The position numbers and the translations under genes are program-made. The notes beneath the pieces are model-generated. The model was given only the letters and a program-made list of their open reading frames with translations. It searched no databases and was not told the DNA's origin. A stretch of 45,630 nucleotides of DNA. Origin: Xanthobacteraceae bacterium (lineage in GTDB: Bacteria > Pseudomonadota > Alphaproteobacteria > Rhizobiales > Xanthobacteraceae). Of this stretch, positions 8,219 to 14,636 are shown piece after piece; the first letter of the stretch is position 1, and every line of letters starts with the position of its first letter. Location: positions 1 to 45,630 of the forward strand of contig JASHOR010000165.1 of the NCBI GenBank assembly GCA_030041005.1. The letters are read 5' to 3'.

Positions 8219-9589
8219 ATGGCCTCGCTCACCTTCGATCTCGGCCGCTTCGTCGCCGACTTGAACCTGCGGCAGATTCCGCCGGAAGGTCGCGCCATCG
8301 CGCGGACCGGGATTGCCGATTGCTATGCCGTCCTGATCGCCGGAGCGCGAGAGCCCGCAATCGCGCTGGTCGATCGCGAACTGGGCAGTTCCAGCGGCGC
8401 GCCTCTGGTCTCGCTCATCCCGTCCGGCGCTCGGCGCAGCGTCGAGTCTGCGACCTTGATCAACGCTGTGGCGGCGCATGTCCTCGACTACGACGACGTA
8501 TCCCTCGACGGCCACCCGAGCGCGGTCCTCGTCCCGGCCATCCTCGCTCAAGGAGAGGCGAGCGGATCGAGCGGCGCCGAAATGCTGACCGCCTACATCG
8601 CCGGCTTCGAAGTGTGGGCCGAGTTGTTGGCGCGAGAGCCGACGCCGCTGCATCGCAAAGGCTGGCATCCAACCGCGGCACTTGGAACCGTCGCCGCAGC
8701 CGCCGCATGCGCCAAACTGCGCGGTCTCGATGCCGCCGGCGCGGCGACCGCCATGGCCATAGCGGCATCCATGTCATCGGGACTGGTCGCCAATTTCGGC
8801 ACCATGACCAAATCGTTCCAGGTTGGCCGCGCGGCGCAATCCGGCGCCATAGCGGCGCGGCTGGCGCAAGCCGGATTTACGGCGTCCCTCGATGCGCTCG
8901 AACATCCCTCCGGGCTGCTCGCGGCGCTGTCGCCGGACGGCAGGGCCGATCGCGAGCGCAGTTTTGACCCGGCGCGCAAGTGCTCGCACATCAAGTCCTG
9001 GCACATCGTGGCCGAGGGCCTCAATATCAAGCGTTATCCGATCTGCTACGCCACGCATCGCTGCATCGACGCCGCGCTCTCGATCGTCGAGCGCCACGAT
9101 CTGCAGCCGCAGGCGGTCGAGCGTATCGACGTCTCGATCGGCGAAACGCAGTTGCGCATGCTGCGCAACAGCCGGCCGCAATCCGGATTGGAGGCGAAAT
9201 TCTCCATGCAGTTCGCCATGGCTTCGACGCTGGTCGCTCGCCAGGTGGGACTGGCGCAACTGACCGACGGCTTCGTCCGGCGAAGCGACGTTCAAGCGCT
9301 GCTTCCGCGCGTGTCGTTCACCACCACGGCACAGACGATGCCGGGCTCGGCGTTCGCGCCAGCGGATTCCGTGACCATCACCACAAGCAACGGAGAGACC
9401 CACAACAGCGGCCCGGTCGAATTCGCCAAGGGCAGCCATCAGCACCCGCTCTCGCAGGAAGAACTGTTCGTGAAATTCCGCGATTGCCTCGGCACCGGCT
9501 ATGCCGAGGCCCACAAGTTGCAGGCTTTCGAAAAGCTCATGATCTTCGATCAGCTCAACGGCGCCGGCGATCTCGCGCTCGGCGGCTAG
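8219..9589 (+). CDS. MmgE/PrpD family protein
   Basis: About 456 residues, the typical length of this dehydratase/isomerase-like family (2-methylcitrate dehydratase PrpD, cis-aconitate decarboxylase and many uncharacterised members). Diagnostic segments: HVLDYDDVSLDGHPSAVLVP near residue 85-105, GWHPTAALG, NFGTMTKSFQVGRAAQ, and KRYPICYATHRCIDA. No prpBC genes are near, so a methylcitrate role is not supported and the substrate is unknown. The ATG at 8219 has GGAG 6 nt upstream; a TTG at 8207 is in frame but less good. It is the last intact core gene before the accessory island. Confidence 0.9.
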   Translation: MASLTFDLGRFVADLNLRQIPPEGRAIARTGIADCYAVLIAGAREPAIALVDRELGSSSGAPLVSLIPSGARRSVESATLINAVAAHVLDYDDVSLDGHPSAVLVPAILAQGEASGSSGAEMLTAYIAGFEVWAELLAREPTPLHRKGWHPTAALGTVAAAAACAKLRGLDAAGAATAMAIAASMSSGLVANFGTMTKSFQVGRAAQSGAIAARLAQAGFTASLDALEHPSGLLAALSPDGRADRERSFDPARKCSHIKSWHIVAEGLNIKRYPICYATHRCIDAALSIVERHDLQPQAVERIDVSIGETQLRMLRNSRPQSGLEAKFSMQFAMASTLVARQVGLAQLTDGFVRRSDVQALLPRVSFTTTAQTMPGSAFAPADSVTITTSNGETHNSGPVEFAKGSHQHPLSQEELFVKFRDCLGTGYAEAHKLQAFEKLMIFDQLNGAGDLALGG

Positions 9590-9625
9590 CTCGCCGCCGG
9601 CGTCAAGCCACACTAAATCAATAAG

Positions 9626-9656
9626 TTGCTAGTGTCCTTCGATTCCGAAGTTCGCA
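9626..9656. repeat. Partial copy of the dispersed repeat
   Basis: TTGCTAGTGTCCTTCGATTC then CGAAGTTCGC is a diverged match to the end of the repeats at 183-336 and 36245-36390 (TTGCTAGTGGTCC, TTTGATTCCAACATTCGC). It lies at the left edge of the accessory island. Confidence 0.55.
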
Positions 9657-9665
9657 AGCGAGGCT

Positions 9666-9754
9666 GGGATCGTTCGCGTTCAAGGCGGCGGTCACAGTCG
9701 CAAGTCCCGGCAACGGCCGGTCGACCGCCAAGTCTGCTCCGTAGGCGCGGCTAG
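9666..9754 (-). pseudogene. Remnant of the shared toxin N-terminal domain
   Basis: The minus strand reads AYGADLAVDRPLPGLATVTA then ALNANDP, nearly identical to the N-terminal part of the protein at 12818-13774 (VDRLLPGLATVTAALNANDP) and similar to that at 14637-15899. Only about 30 codons remain, with no start and no downstream toxin region. It is followed on its upstream side by the same junction sequence (TAGCCGAGCGA) that lies upstream of the intact module at about 14071. Confidence 0.75.
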
Positions 9755-9816
9755 CCGAGCGAAAAGGAGGGTGGCGGAGGGAGAGGAACTGGAAACTAAT
9801 ATTCTCTGAAATTATC
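9751..9816 (+). repeat. Border repeat R, copy 1 (slightly diverged)
   Basis: Contains TAGCCGAGCGAAAAGGAG, then GTGGCGGAGGGAGAGGAACT followed by GGAAACTAATATTCTC. The last 26 bases differ by one base from the copies at 12.1, 14.1 and 18.0 kb. The first bases, TGGCGGAGGGAG, equal the complement of the 3' end of the tRNA-Ser gene at 18004. Confidence 0.8.
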
Positions 9817-10206
9817 GCGTGATTTCAAGTGGGTGCGAAACCGTACTTCAGAGACCATTTTTTGAACATCGCTTGAGGGAGAGCGACTGAGAGCCGATCA
9901 TCGAGTTCGTCCCGCGAGTTTCTTTGCGCAGGAGTCCGTCGATGCCCTTCACGCTCATCACTGGCGACAGGCTGCGCTATGGGCACGGCCTCGTGCGCAT
10001 GTACCGCCTGCAAAGAATGATCGACAAGGACGACCTCCCGACTGGGGAATGGATCGGGGACAAGACCAACGGCGCCGTTCCACTATCCGCCCCACAGGAG
10101 CATTCGACCGTGGCGTGAGACGTGCGGCATCCAGCACGGAGTCTCGTGAGTCCTGCCAAAAGGCGCCGAACGCGCAGCAGTTCCCGATGCCGAGATTCGG
10201 GCACTT
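9817..10206. other. Region with no recognised gene
   Basis: Between border repeat R1 and the Fic operator region. One open frame (9942-10118, beginning MPFTLITGDRLRYGHGL) has an ATG and modest coding look but no recognisable relatives and no clear ribosome site. I regard the stretch as intergenic or decayed sequence. Confidence 0.4.
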
Positions 10207-10280
10207 ATTCTCCGCGTGAAATGCGGAGAATGCACTTGAAAGCGGTGAATGGACCCCATAATATCCGCAGAAGGTGCGGA
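10207..10280 (+). promoter_or_regulatory. Paired inverted repeats upstream of fic (probable operators)
   Basis: Two palindromes share the half-site TCCGC/GCGGA. The first is ATTCTCCGC, 7 nt, GCGGAGAAT at 10207-10231 (perfect 9-bp arms). The second is TCCGCA, 5 nt, TGCGGA at 10264-10280, ending 4 nt before the fic ATG. Fic proteins of this subgroup have a C-terminal winged-helix domain, so autoregulation at these sites is a plausible inference. No clear -35/-10 pair was identified. Confidence 0.6.
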
Positions 10281-10284
10281 GATT

Positions 10285-11391
10285 ATGCCAAAGTACATCC
10301 ATCAGCTGCCAAATTGGCCGAAATTTCAGTGGGATCAGAAGGCGTTGGCTAGCCCGCTGGCGGCTCTGCGCCACCGCCAAGGGCGGTTCGTCGGGCGGAT
10401 GGAAGCCCTGGGCTTTCCCCTCCGCAACGAGGCCATGCTTCAAACGCTGACCGAGGATGTCGTCAAGTCCAGCGAAATCGAGGGTGAGATCCTCGACAGG
10501 GAACAGGTGCGCTCATCGATCGCGCGCCGGCTTGGTATCGAGATCGGGGCGCTCACGCCCGCCGACCGCGGCGTAGAAGGCATCGTCGAAATGATGCTCG
10601 ACGCGACGCAAAAAAATGACGAACCCCTCACTGAGGAACGCCTCTTCAGCTGGCATGGGGCTCTGTTTCCAACCGGTCGCAGCAGGATGCACAAGATCAC
10701 AGTCGGTGCCTGGCGCAACGACTCGTCTGGGCCCATGCAGGTTGTCTCGGGGGCGATCGGCAAGGAGCGCGTCCACTACGAGGCGCCACCCGCCGCAAGG
10801 CTTCCTGGCGAAATGAAAGCGTTTCTCGATTGGTTCGAAACCAAGGACGACATCGACCCTGTGCTGAGGGCCGCCATCGCCCATCTCTGGTTCGTCACCA
10901 TCCACCCGTTCGAGGATGGCAACGGACGCATTGCGCGGGCTATCGCCGACATGGCGCTCGCCCGGTCCGACCACAGCCCGCAGCGCTTTTACAGCATGTC
11001 CGCGCAGATTCGTCAGGAACGCAGTGCGTATTACGACATGCTGGAGGCAACGCAGAATGGCGATCTCGGTATCACGCCCTGGCTGGATTGGTTCCTCGCT
11101 TGCCTCGATCGTGCGCTTGATGGAGCGGAGAATACCCTTGCTGACGTGTTCCGGAAGGCTGAATTCTGGAAGAGGCACGCCAGCGCCGCCTTCAACGACC
11201 GGCAGCGCGATATGCTCAACCGTCTGCTCGACGGGTTTGAGGGTAAGCTCACCACCTCGAAATACGCAGTCATCGAAAAAACGTCAGCAGACACGGCGCT
11301 CCGCGACATAACCGATCTCCTCGAACGCGGCATCCTGACCAAAGACGAAGGCGGCGGCCGCAGCACGAGCTATTCGCTCGCCGAGAAATGA
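10285..11391 (+). CDS. Class II Fic family protein with DUF4172-type N-terminus
   Basis: 368-residue Fic protein. Fic enzymes transfer AMP or another phosphate-containing group to target hydroxyls. The N-terminal region (YIHQLPNWPKFQWD...) is of the DUF4172 kind and holds the inhibitory helix motif S-x3-E-G (SSEIEG, residues 62-67), so class II by position. The active site HPFEDGNGRIAR (207-218) matches HxFx(D/E)GNGRxxR in full, so catalysis is expected. The C-terminal part (about 295-368) looks like a winged helix (YAVIEKTSADTALRDITDLL). Start: ATG at 10285; an in-frame ATG at 10249 would run through the operator-like repeats and is less likely. No separate antitoxin gene is needed for class II. 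Confidence 0.9.
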   Translation: MPKYIHQLPNWPKFQWDQKALASPLAALRHRQGRFVGRMEALGFPLRNEAMLQTLTEDVVKSSEIEGEILDREQVRSSIARRLGIEIGALTPADRGVEGIVEMMLDATQKNDEPLTEERLFSWHGALFPTGRSRMHKITVGAWRNDSSGPMQVVSGAIGKERVHYEAPPAARLPGEMKAFLDWFETKDDIDPVLRAAIAHLWFVTIHPFEDGNGRIARAIADMALARSDHSPQRFYSMSAQIRQERSAYYDMLEATQNGDLGITPWLDWFLACLDRALDGAENTLADVFRKAEFWKRHASAAFNDRQRDMLNRLLDGFEGKLTTSKYAVIEKTSADTALRDITDLLERGILTKDEGGGRSTSYSLAEK

Positions 11392-11394
11392 TCT

Positions 11395-11706
11395 ATGGGC
11401 CAAGCCAGGAAGAAAAACGAGAAGCGCAAGAAGGATCACCTTCTAAGCAAGCCTCTCAGGCTGGCGCGTTTCAATCTATACACGCTCGGTACCCGGTTTT
11501 CGATGGCGCGCGTGATGGCCGAGGAATTGTCCTGGTGGGCCGATCACGACGAAAAACTGATCGGCTTTGTGTTTCGTGACACGACTGACAACGACTACGG
11601 CTGGATTTTGCTGGCGAGAGATCGGGTCGGCCGCTTTCGCGCTGTCAATGTCGAGGCGAGTCTGCGCAGCCGAACTGCACAAGGTGCACGCAATCTGGTC
11701 CGGTAA
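11395..11706 (+). CDS. Conserved hypothetical protein, possibly truncated
   Basis: 103 residues. A basic N-terminus (GQARKKNEKRKKDH) is followed by LRLARFNLYTLGTRFSMARV, EELSWWADHDEKLIGFVFRD and ILLARDRVGRFRAVNVEASL. I believe similar sequences form the N-terminus of longer uncharacterised proteins on rhizobial chromosomes and plasmids, but cannot name a family. After NVEASLRS a second frame reads AELHKVHAIWSGK to a stop at the same place, so a frameshift or 3' truncation is likely. It begins 3 nt after the fic stop and just before another truncated gene. Confidence 0.5.
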   Translation: MGQARKKNEKRKKDHLLSKPLRLARFNLYTLGTRFSMARVMAEELSWWADHDEKLIGFVFRDTTDNDYGWILLARDRVGRFRAVNVEASLRSRTAQGARNLVR

Positions 11707-11726
11707 GTAGAAGGGCTGCTGCACCG

Positions 11727-11927
11727 ATGGAGTTTCGGATCGCTGACACCTTCACCGACAGCCTTTCGCGGTTGACCGCGCAGGAACAGAAGGCGGTCAA
11801 GACCACCGCTTTTGACCTTCAGATGAATCCGTCATCTCCCGGCTTGTCCTTCCACAAGCTCGATCGTGCCAAGGATACGAATTTCTGGTCCGTGCGCGTC
11901 AATGCCGATGTCCGTCTGATCGTCCAT
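11727..11927 (+). pseudogene. Truncated N-terminus of a UvrD-type helicase protein (ParE/RelE-like domain)
   Basis: Sixty-seven codons from ATG 11727 encode MEFRIADTFTDSLSRLTA, then QKAVKTTAFDLQMNP, a SFHKLDRAKD strand and FWSVRVNADVRLIVH. This matches, from memory, the ParE/RelE-fold N-terminal domain of alphaproteobacterial UvrD-like helicases. Homology stops after LIVH; the frame continues as unrelated sequence (PRSAEVWRQT) with no helicase motifs. A free-standing RelE-like toxin is the alternative, but the last strand and catalytic residues of such toxins are missing. The following 200 bp (11928-12124) hold no recognisable gene. Confidence 0.6.
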
Positions 11928-12124
11928 CCGCGAAGTGCGGAGGTTTGGAGACAAACGGACGGAGAGAGGGAAATTCTGGTCTCAGACGGCTCGTCGCAGT
12001 GCGGAGGCTCTAGGGCGAAGCCCCCGGTTATTGGCCATTTCGGCGCGCTCGCAAGCCGTCGGAGAGCGTTGGCCGCGGCCGGCGTAAGACCGGCTACGCC
12101 CGGTGTTCGCAGTTCTGTTCTGAA

Positions 12125-12175
12125 GTGGCGGAGGGAGAGGAACTGGAAACTAACATTCTCTCGCAGGATTTCGCG
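12125..12175 (+). repeat. Border repeat R, copy 2
   Basis: GTGGCGGAGGGAGAGGAACT, GGAAACTAACATTCTC, then TCGCAGGATTTCGCG. Identical over about 50 bp to copy 3 at 14113-14163. It sits downstream of the HNH-type toxin-immunity pair, at the module border. Confidence 0.85.
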
Positions 12176-12219
12176 CGAATTCGAAAATCTACTAGTCGCG
12201 AAGCCAAACTCTCATGCCA

Positions 12220-12786
12220 TCATTTGGTGTCCACTTTGCTCTCGCGCTCCCACCGGATGATCGCCGAATGGGCATTGAATCCGGCGCTGCTTCCTCGCTC
12301 CGTATCCTCGATTTCACGAAGTATAGGCACCACGCGAGAGGGCATCAGTTTTATGAGATAAGCACCTGCAGCAGCACGGACCCCGGGACTCGGATTGTCG
12401 AGAAGTATCGCGAGGGCTGCCCGGCCAGCACCGATACCATCCAAGGTGCTCGCGATTTCATTCATGAGGTGGACGACCTTGGTCTCCCCATCCGTATCCA
12501 GCAATTCATCATGAAGAGTGTCCGCGAGTTTAGTGGCGAATTCAAAGCCGCGAACAAGGGACTCGGCATATTCCGCTGGTGTGTTCGTATGCGCGGGATT
12601 GAGCAGCACTCTGATGGCTGCCAATCCATCGTCTTTGAGCCGGTCGAGTTCCTTAACCAGAGGGAAGCCACTGAGCAACGCGTTGGCTTGTTCCTTTTTG
12701 TTTTCGGACACAAATATCGAGCGATTTTCATCAAACCACTTATCTAGCTTCGCGCCGAGGCGAGCAATCGATACATCTATTTCCAT
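12220..12786 (-). CDS. Probable immunity protein for the HNH-type toxin (DUF2019-like)
   Basis: 188 residues, soluble, mostly helical by eye, no signal peptide. The C-terminal third (VRAAAGAYLIKLMPSRVVPI...REIEDTERGSSAGFNAHSAI) resembles the DUF2019/HEAT-like proteins often found as immunity partners beside polymorphic toxins; the N-terminal part is acidic and unfamiliar. It starts at ATG 12786 with GGAG 7 nt upstream, 31 nt after the toxin stop on the same strand, so the two are one operon. Immunity is inferred from position and family feel, not from a known catalytic or binding motif. Confidence 0.65.
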   Translation of the reverse strand: MEIDVSIARLGAKLDKWFDENRSIFVSENKKEQANALLSGFPLVKELDRLKDDGLAAIRVLLNPAHTNTPAEYAESLVRGFEFATKLADTLHDELLDTDGETKVVHLMNEIASTLDGIGAGRAALAILLDNPSPGVRAAAGAYLIKLMPSRVVPILREIEDTERGSSAGFNAHSAIIRWERESKVDTK

Positions 12787-12817
12787 GACGAGCTCCAGTC
12801 GCTCACTGCATTGATCG

Positions 12818-13774
12818 CTACTTGAGAATGTGCAAGTCCCGCAAAATCCTCAGTCCTTCCTCGCGTTGGACGTCGTAAGGTTGCGTTTGCAGCCACTGGT
12901 ACTTTGTCATGTCTGTACCCAGTTGTGGCTTTAGGTACTCAGCATTGACTGCCTCGTGCAACAGCGTCGGCAGAGGAATGATATTATTTGTATTCTGCAG
13001 CTCCTCTGGTGGAATATTGTCTGCGTTGGCGCCACCCTGAGTGACGATATGATGATACTGCTGACCGTCACCTGCAGGGCCAAACCGTTTGGCCAAAAAT
13101 TCTAGACTTGGCTCGTCCTTGTAGAACGCATCATAGCTGGAGAAGTCCTCGTAACCATCCGACGAAACTTGAAGGTCGTCCAAGGTATGTGGACCGTCCT
13201 TGATGAAATCGAGTGCGGCGGCTGCGTCGACGGCAAGTTTTCTGAATTCGACGACCGTGCGGGCAATTTCTGCCGCCATGAGCACATCGGCGGCCACATC
13301 GACACCCGGGATCAGGTTGGCCAAGCCTTCAAGGCCGACGCGCAGACCGGCGAGCAGGCCGGTCCGCAGGGCCCGGCGCGCAATCAAGCTTTTGACTTTT
13401 TGCGTTAGTTCAGAAGCGTCCTTCGGACGGAACTGTCCGCCGCGGCCGCCTTCCGTCCCGGCCGGCCAACCGGGATGCTTCGGATCGTCCGGGCTTGCCT
13501 TGTAAACTCTGTCAGTTGGGTCGGGAAGAAATGATTCGTGACCGAAAGAAGCGCCGTCGGGATCGGGTCGCACTGCATCGGATACAAGCGCAGCAGAGTC
13601 CCGAACGATCGATTTGATGAGAATATCCTCGGCTTCCAGGCGATCTCGTGCTGCGTGGTCGAGCAGGTCGGGAATTCGCAAATGGACCGCGGCAATTCGT
13701 GCAAGACCGGGATCATTAGCGTTCAAAGCGGCCGTCACGGTCGCAAGTCCCGGCAACAGCCGATCGACCGGCAA
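12818..13774 (-). CDS. Polymorphic toxin with HNH-like C-terminal nuclease domain
   Basis: Open frame of 318 residues (TTG at 13774). Residues 1-55 belong to the N-terminal domain shared with the protein at 14637-15899; 95-118 is a linker (DPKHPGWPAGTEGG...GGQFRPKD); 125-190 is a hydrophobic helical stretch; 236-318 is the toxin domain, with QQYHHIVTQ (H241-H242), LQNTNNIIPLP (N261-N264) and LLHEAVNAEY (H273), the pattern of HNH/WHH-type nuclease toxins. The true gene probably began at ATG 13940: upstream codons in this frame (NLGLACTEDGLFLGRTPLIE) match the paralogue, but the start is cut off by a frameshift. An immunity-like gene follows. It has no signal peptide, PAAR or VgrG part, so the export route is unknown. 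Confidence 0.75.
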   Translation of the reverse strand: MPVDRLLPGLATVTAALNANDPGLARIAAVHLRIPDLLDHAARDRLEAEDILIKSIVRDSAALVSDAVRPDPDGASFGHESFLPDPTDRVYKASPDDPKHPGWPAGTEGGRGGQFRPKDASELTQKVKSLIARRALRTGLLAGLRVGLEGLANLIPGVDVAADVLMAAEIARTVVEFRKLAVDAAAALDFIKDGPHTLDDLQVSSDGYEDFSSYDAFYKDEPSLEFLAKRFGPAGDGQQYHHIVTQGGANADNIPPEELQNTNNIIPLPTLLHEAVNAEYLKPQLGTDMTKYQWLQTQPYDVQREEGLRILRDLHILK

Positions 13775-13940
13775 GTCTGCTCCATAGGCGCGGCTAAAGA
13801 GACGCGCGAGCTCGGTCCGGCTGCGTACGGAAAATCCCGTTCCCTGCCGTTCGATTAGCGGCGTGCGTCCCAGAAACAGGCCGTCCTCGGTGCAGGCGAG
13901 GCCCAGATTGGTATTCGCTCAGACGCCAGACTTGATGCAT
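13775..13940 (-). pseudogene. Frameshifted N-terminal end of the HNH-type toxin gene
   Basis: ATG 13940 starts MHQVWRLSE, matching MIQIWRLSE of the paralogue. Then four bases (TACC) replace the twelve (GGCGGAAAGGAC) of the paralogue, a net loss of 8 nt, and the frame changes. The N-terminal frame runs to a TAG; the main frame (NLGLACTEDG...FSRAYGADLP) has a TGA just upstream of the break. The protein can be made only from an internal start, by frameshifting, or not at all; a sequencing error is also possible. Confidence 0.75.
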
Positions 13941-13970
13941 ATGGCGGCCCAATGTCCAAAGGATTTTGCT

Positions 13971-14019
13971 CCTATATCAATGCAATATTTCTGTCAACAA
14001 AAATGTGACGATCTGTCAC
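13971..14019 (-). promoter_or_regulatory. Promoter/operator of the HNH-type toxin gene
   Basis: Minus strand: inverted repeat GTGAC-5 nt-GTCAC (14019-14005), exactly 7 nt, then TTGACA (13997-13992), then TATAGG (13976-13971) at 15-nt spacing as a weak -10. The same order and 7-nt gap occur upstream of the second toxin gene. Confidence 0.6.
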
Positions 14020-14070
14020 TGTGTGGGAGACCTTCGGGCCGCACAGCCTCCCGATGCGGGTATCGTCGGG

Positions 14071-14166
14071 TAGCCGAGCGAGAAGGAGAGTGTTGGAGAG
14101 TATTTCTGCGCAGTGGCGGAGGGAGAGGAACTGGAAACTAACATTCTCTCGCAGGATTTCGCGGGA
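14071..14166 (+). repeat. Border repeat R, copy 3, with junction segment
   Basis: TAGCCGAGCGAGAAGGAG at 14071 equals the junction next to R1 except one base; after a short insertion, GTGGCGGAGGGAGAGGAACT, GGAAACTAACATTCTC and TCGCAGGATTTCGCG follow at 14113-14163. It separates the two toxin-immunity modules. Confidence 0.85.
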
Positions 14167-14192
14167 CTTCGCTACAGCTCAATTCTACGTGA

Positions 14193-14627
14193 TCATTTCC
14201 GGGCAGCCGTCTGCAGTATTGCAATCATGCGGTCGACCACATCTTCAGTTGACGTTCCGATCGGAAATCCAATTATTTGCTCCGGGTCATCAACCATCAT
14301 CCCGTCCGCCTTTTTCCGCTTTCCGATAATCTGCCAGATACCATCTCTTTCCTCAATTCCCCAAAGCGTCATCCTACGCTCGAAGGCAGACCAGCTCTTT
14401 ACTCTGGCGTGTTTTAGCACAACAGGAGGAGGCCACTCGCGGCGCTTCAACATTGGAACGGCAGGATTTCCGCGAGCCATAGTGTTAAGCAACGCTTTAC
14501 GAAGAGCATCAGAATTGGTCACAGGTACAACGGCGACTGGCTCAATTCCACGGTAGAAGCCCGTGTCCATCTTTCCCATCGTTGGCAAGTACACGATCCC
14601 GTCCTTTAAGCTGATACTGAAGTACAT
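14193..14627 (-). CDS. Probable immunity protein for the REase-fold toxin
   Basis: 144 residues, no signal peptide. Segments such as YFSISLKDGIVYLPTMGKMD, PPPVVLKHARVKSWSAFER and IGFPIGTSTEDVVDRMIA recall, from memory, immunity proteins that accompany CdiA-CT-type nuclease toxins with an SIKSID motif. The ATG at 14627 is 9 nt past the toxin stop, with AGAGG in the gap serving as ribosome site, so translation is likely coupled. Not related in sequence to the other immunity-like protein at 12220-12786, as expected if each guards against its own toxin. Confidence 0.68.
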   Translation of the reverse strand: MYFSISLKDGIVYLPTMGKMDTGFYRGIEPVAVVPVTNSDALRKALLNTMARGNPAVPMLKRREWPPPVVLKHARVKSWSAFERRMTLWGIEERDGIWQIIGKRKKADGMMVDDPEQIIGFPIGTSTEDVVDRMIAILQTAARK

Positions 14628-14636
14628 TGGCGCCTC

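Noticed and set aside
9942-10118. Small open frame MPFTLITGDRLRYG... before fic
   Set aside because: No recognised relatives, no good ribosome site and a region of decayed sequence; not enough to call a gene.
11928-12260. Continuation of the frame that starts at 11727
   Set aside because: Protein similarity ends at LIVH; the rest runs through border repeat R and is composed like non-coding sequence.
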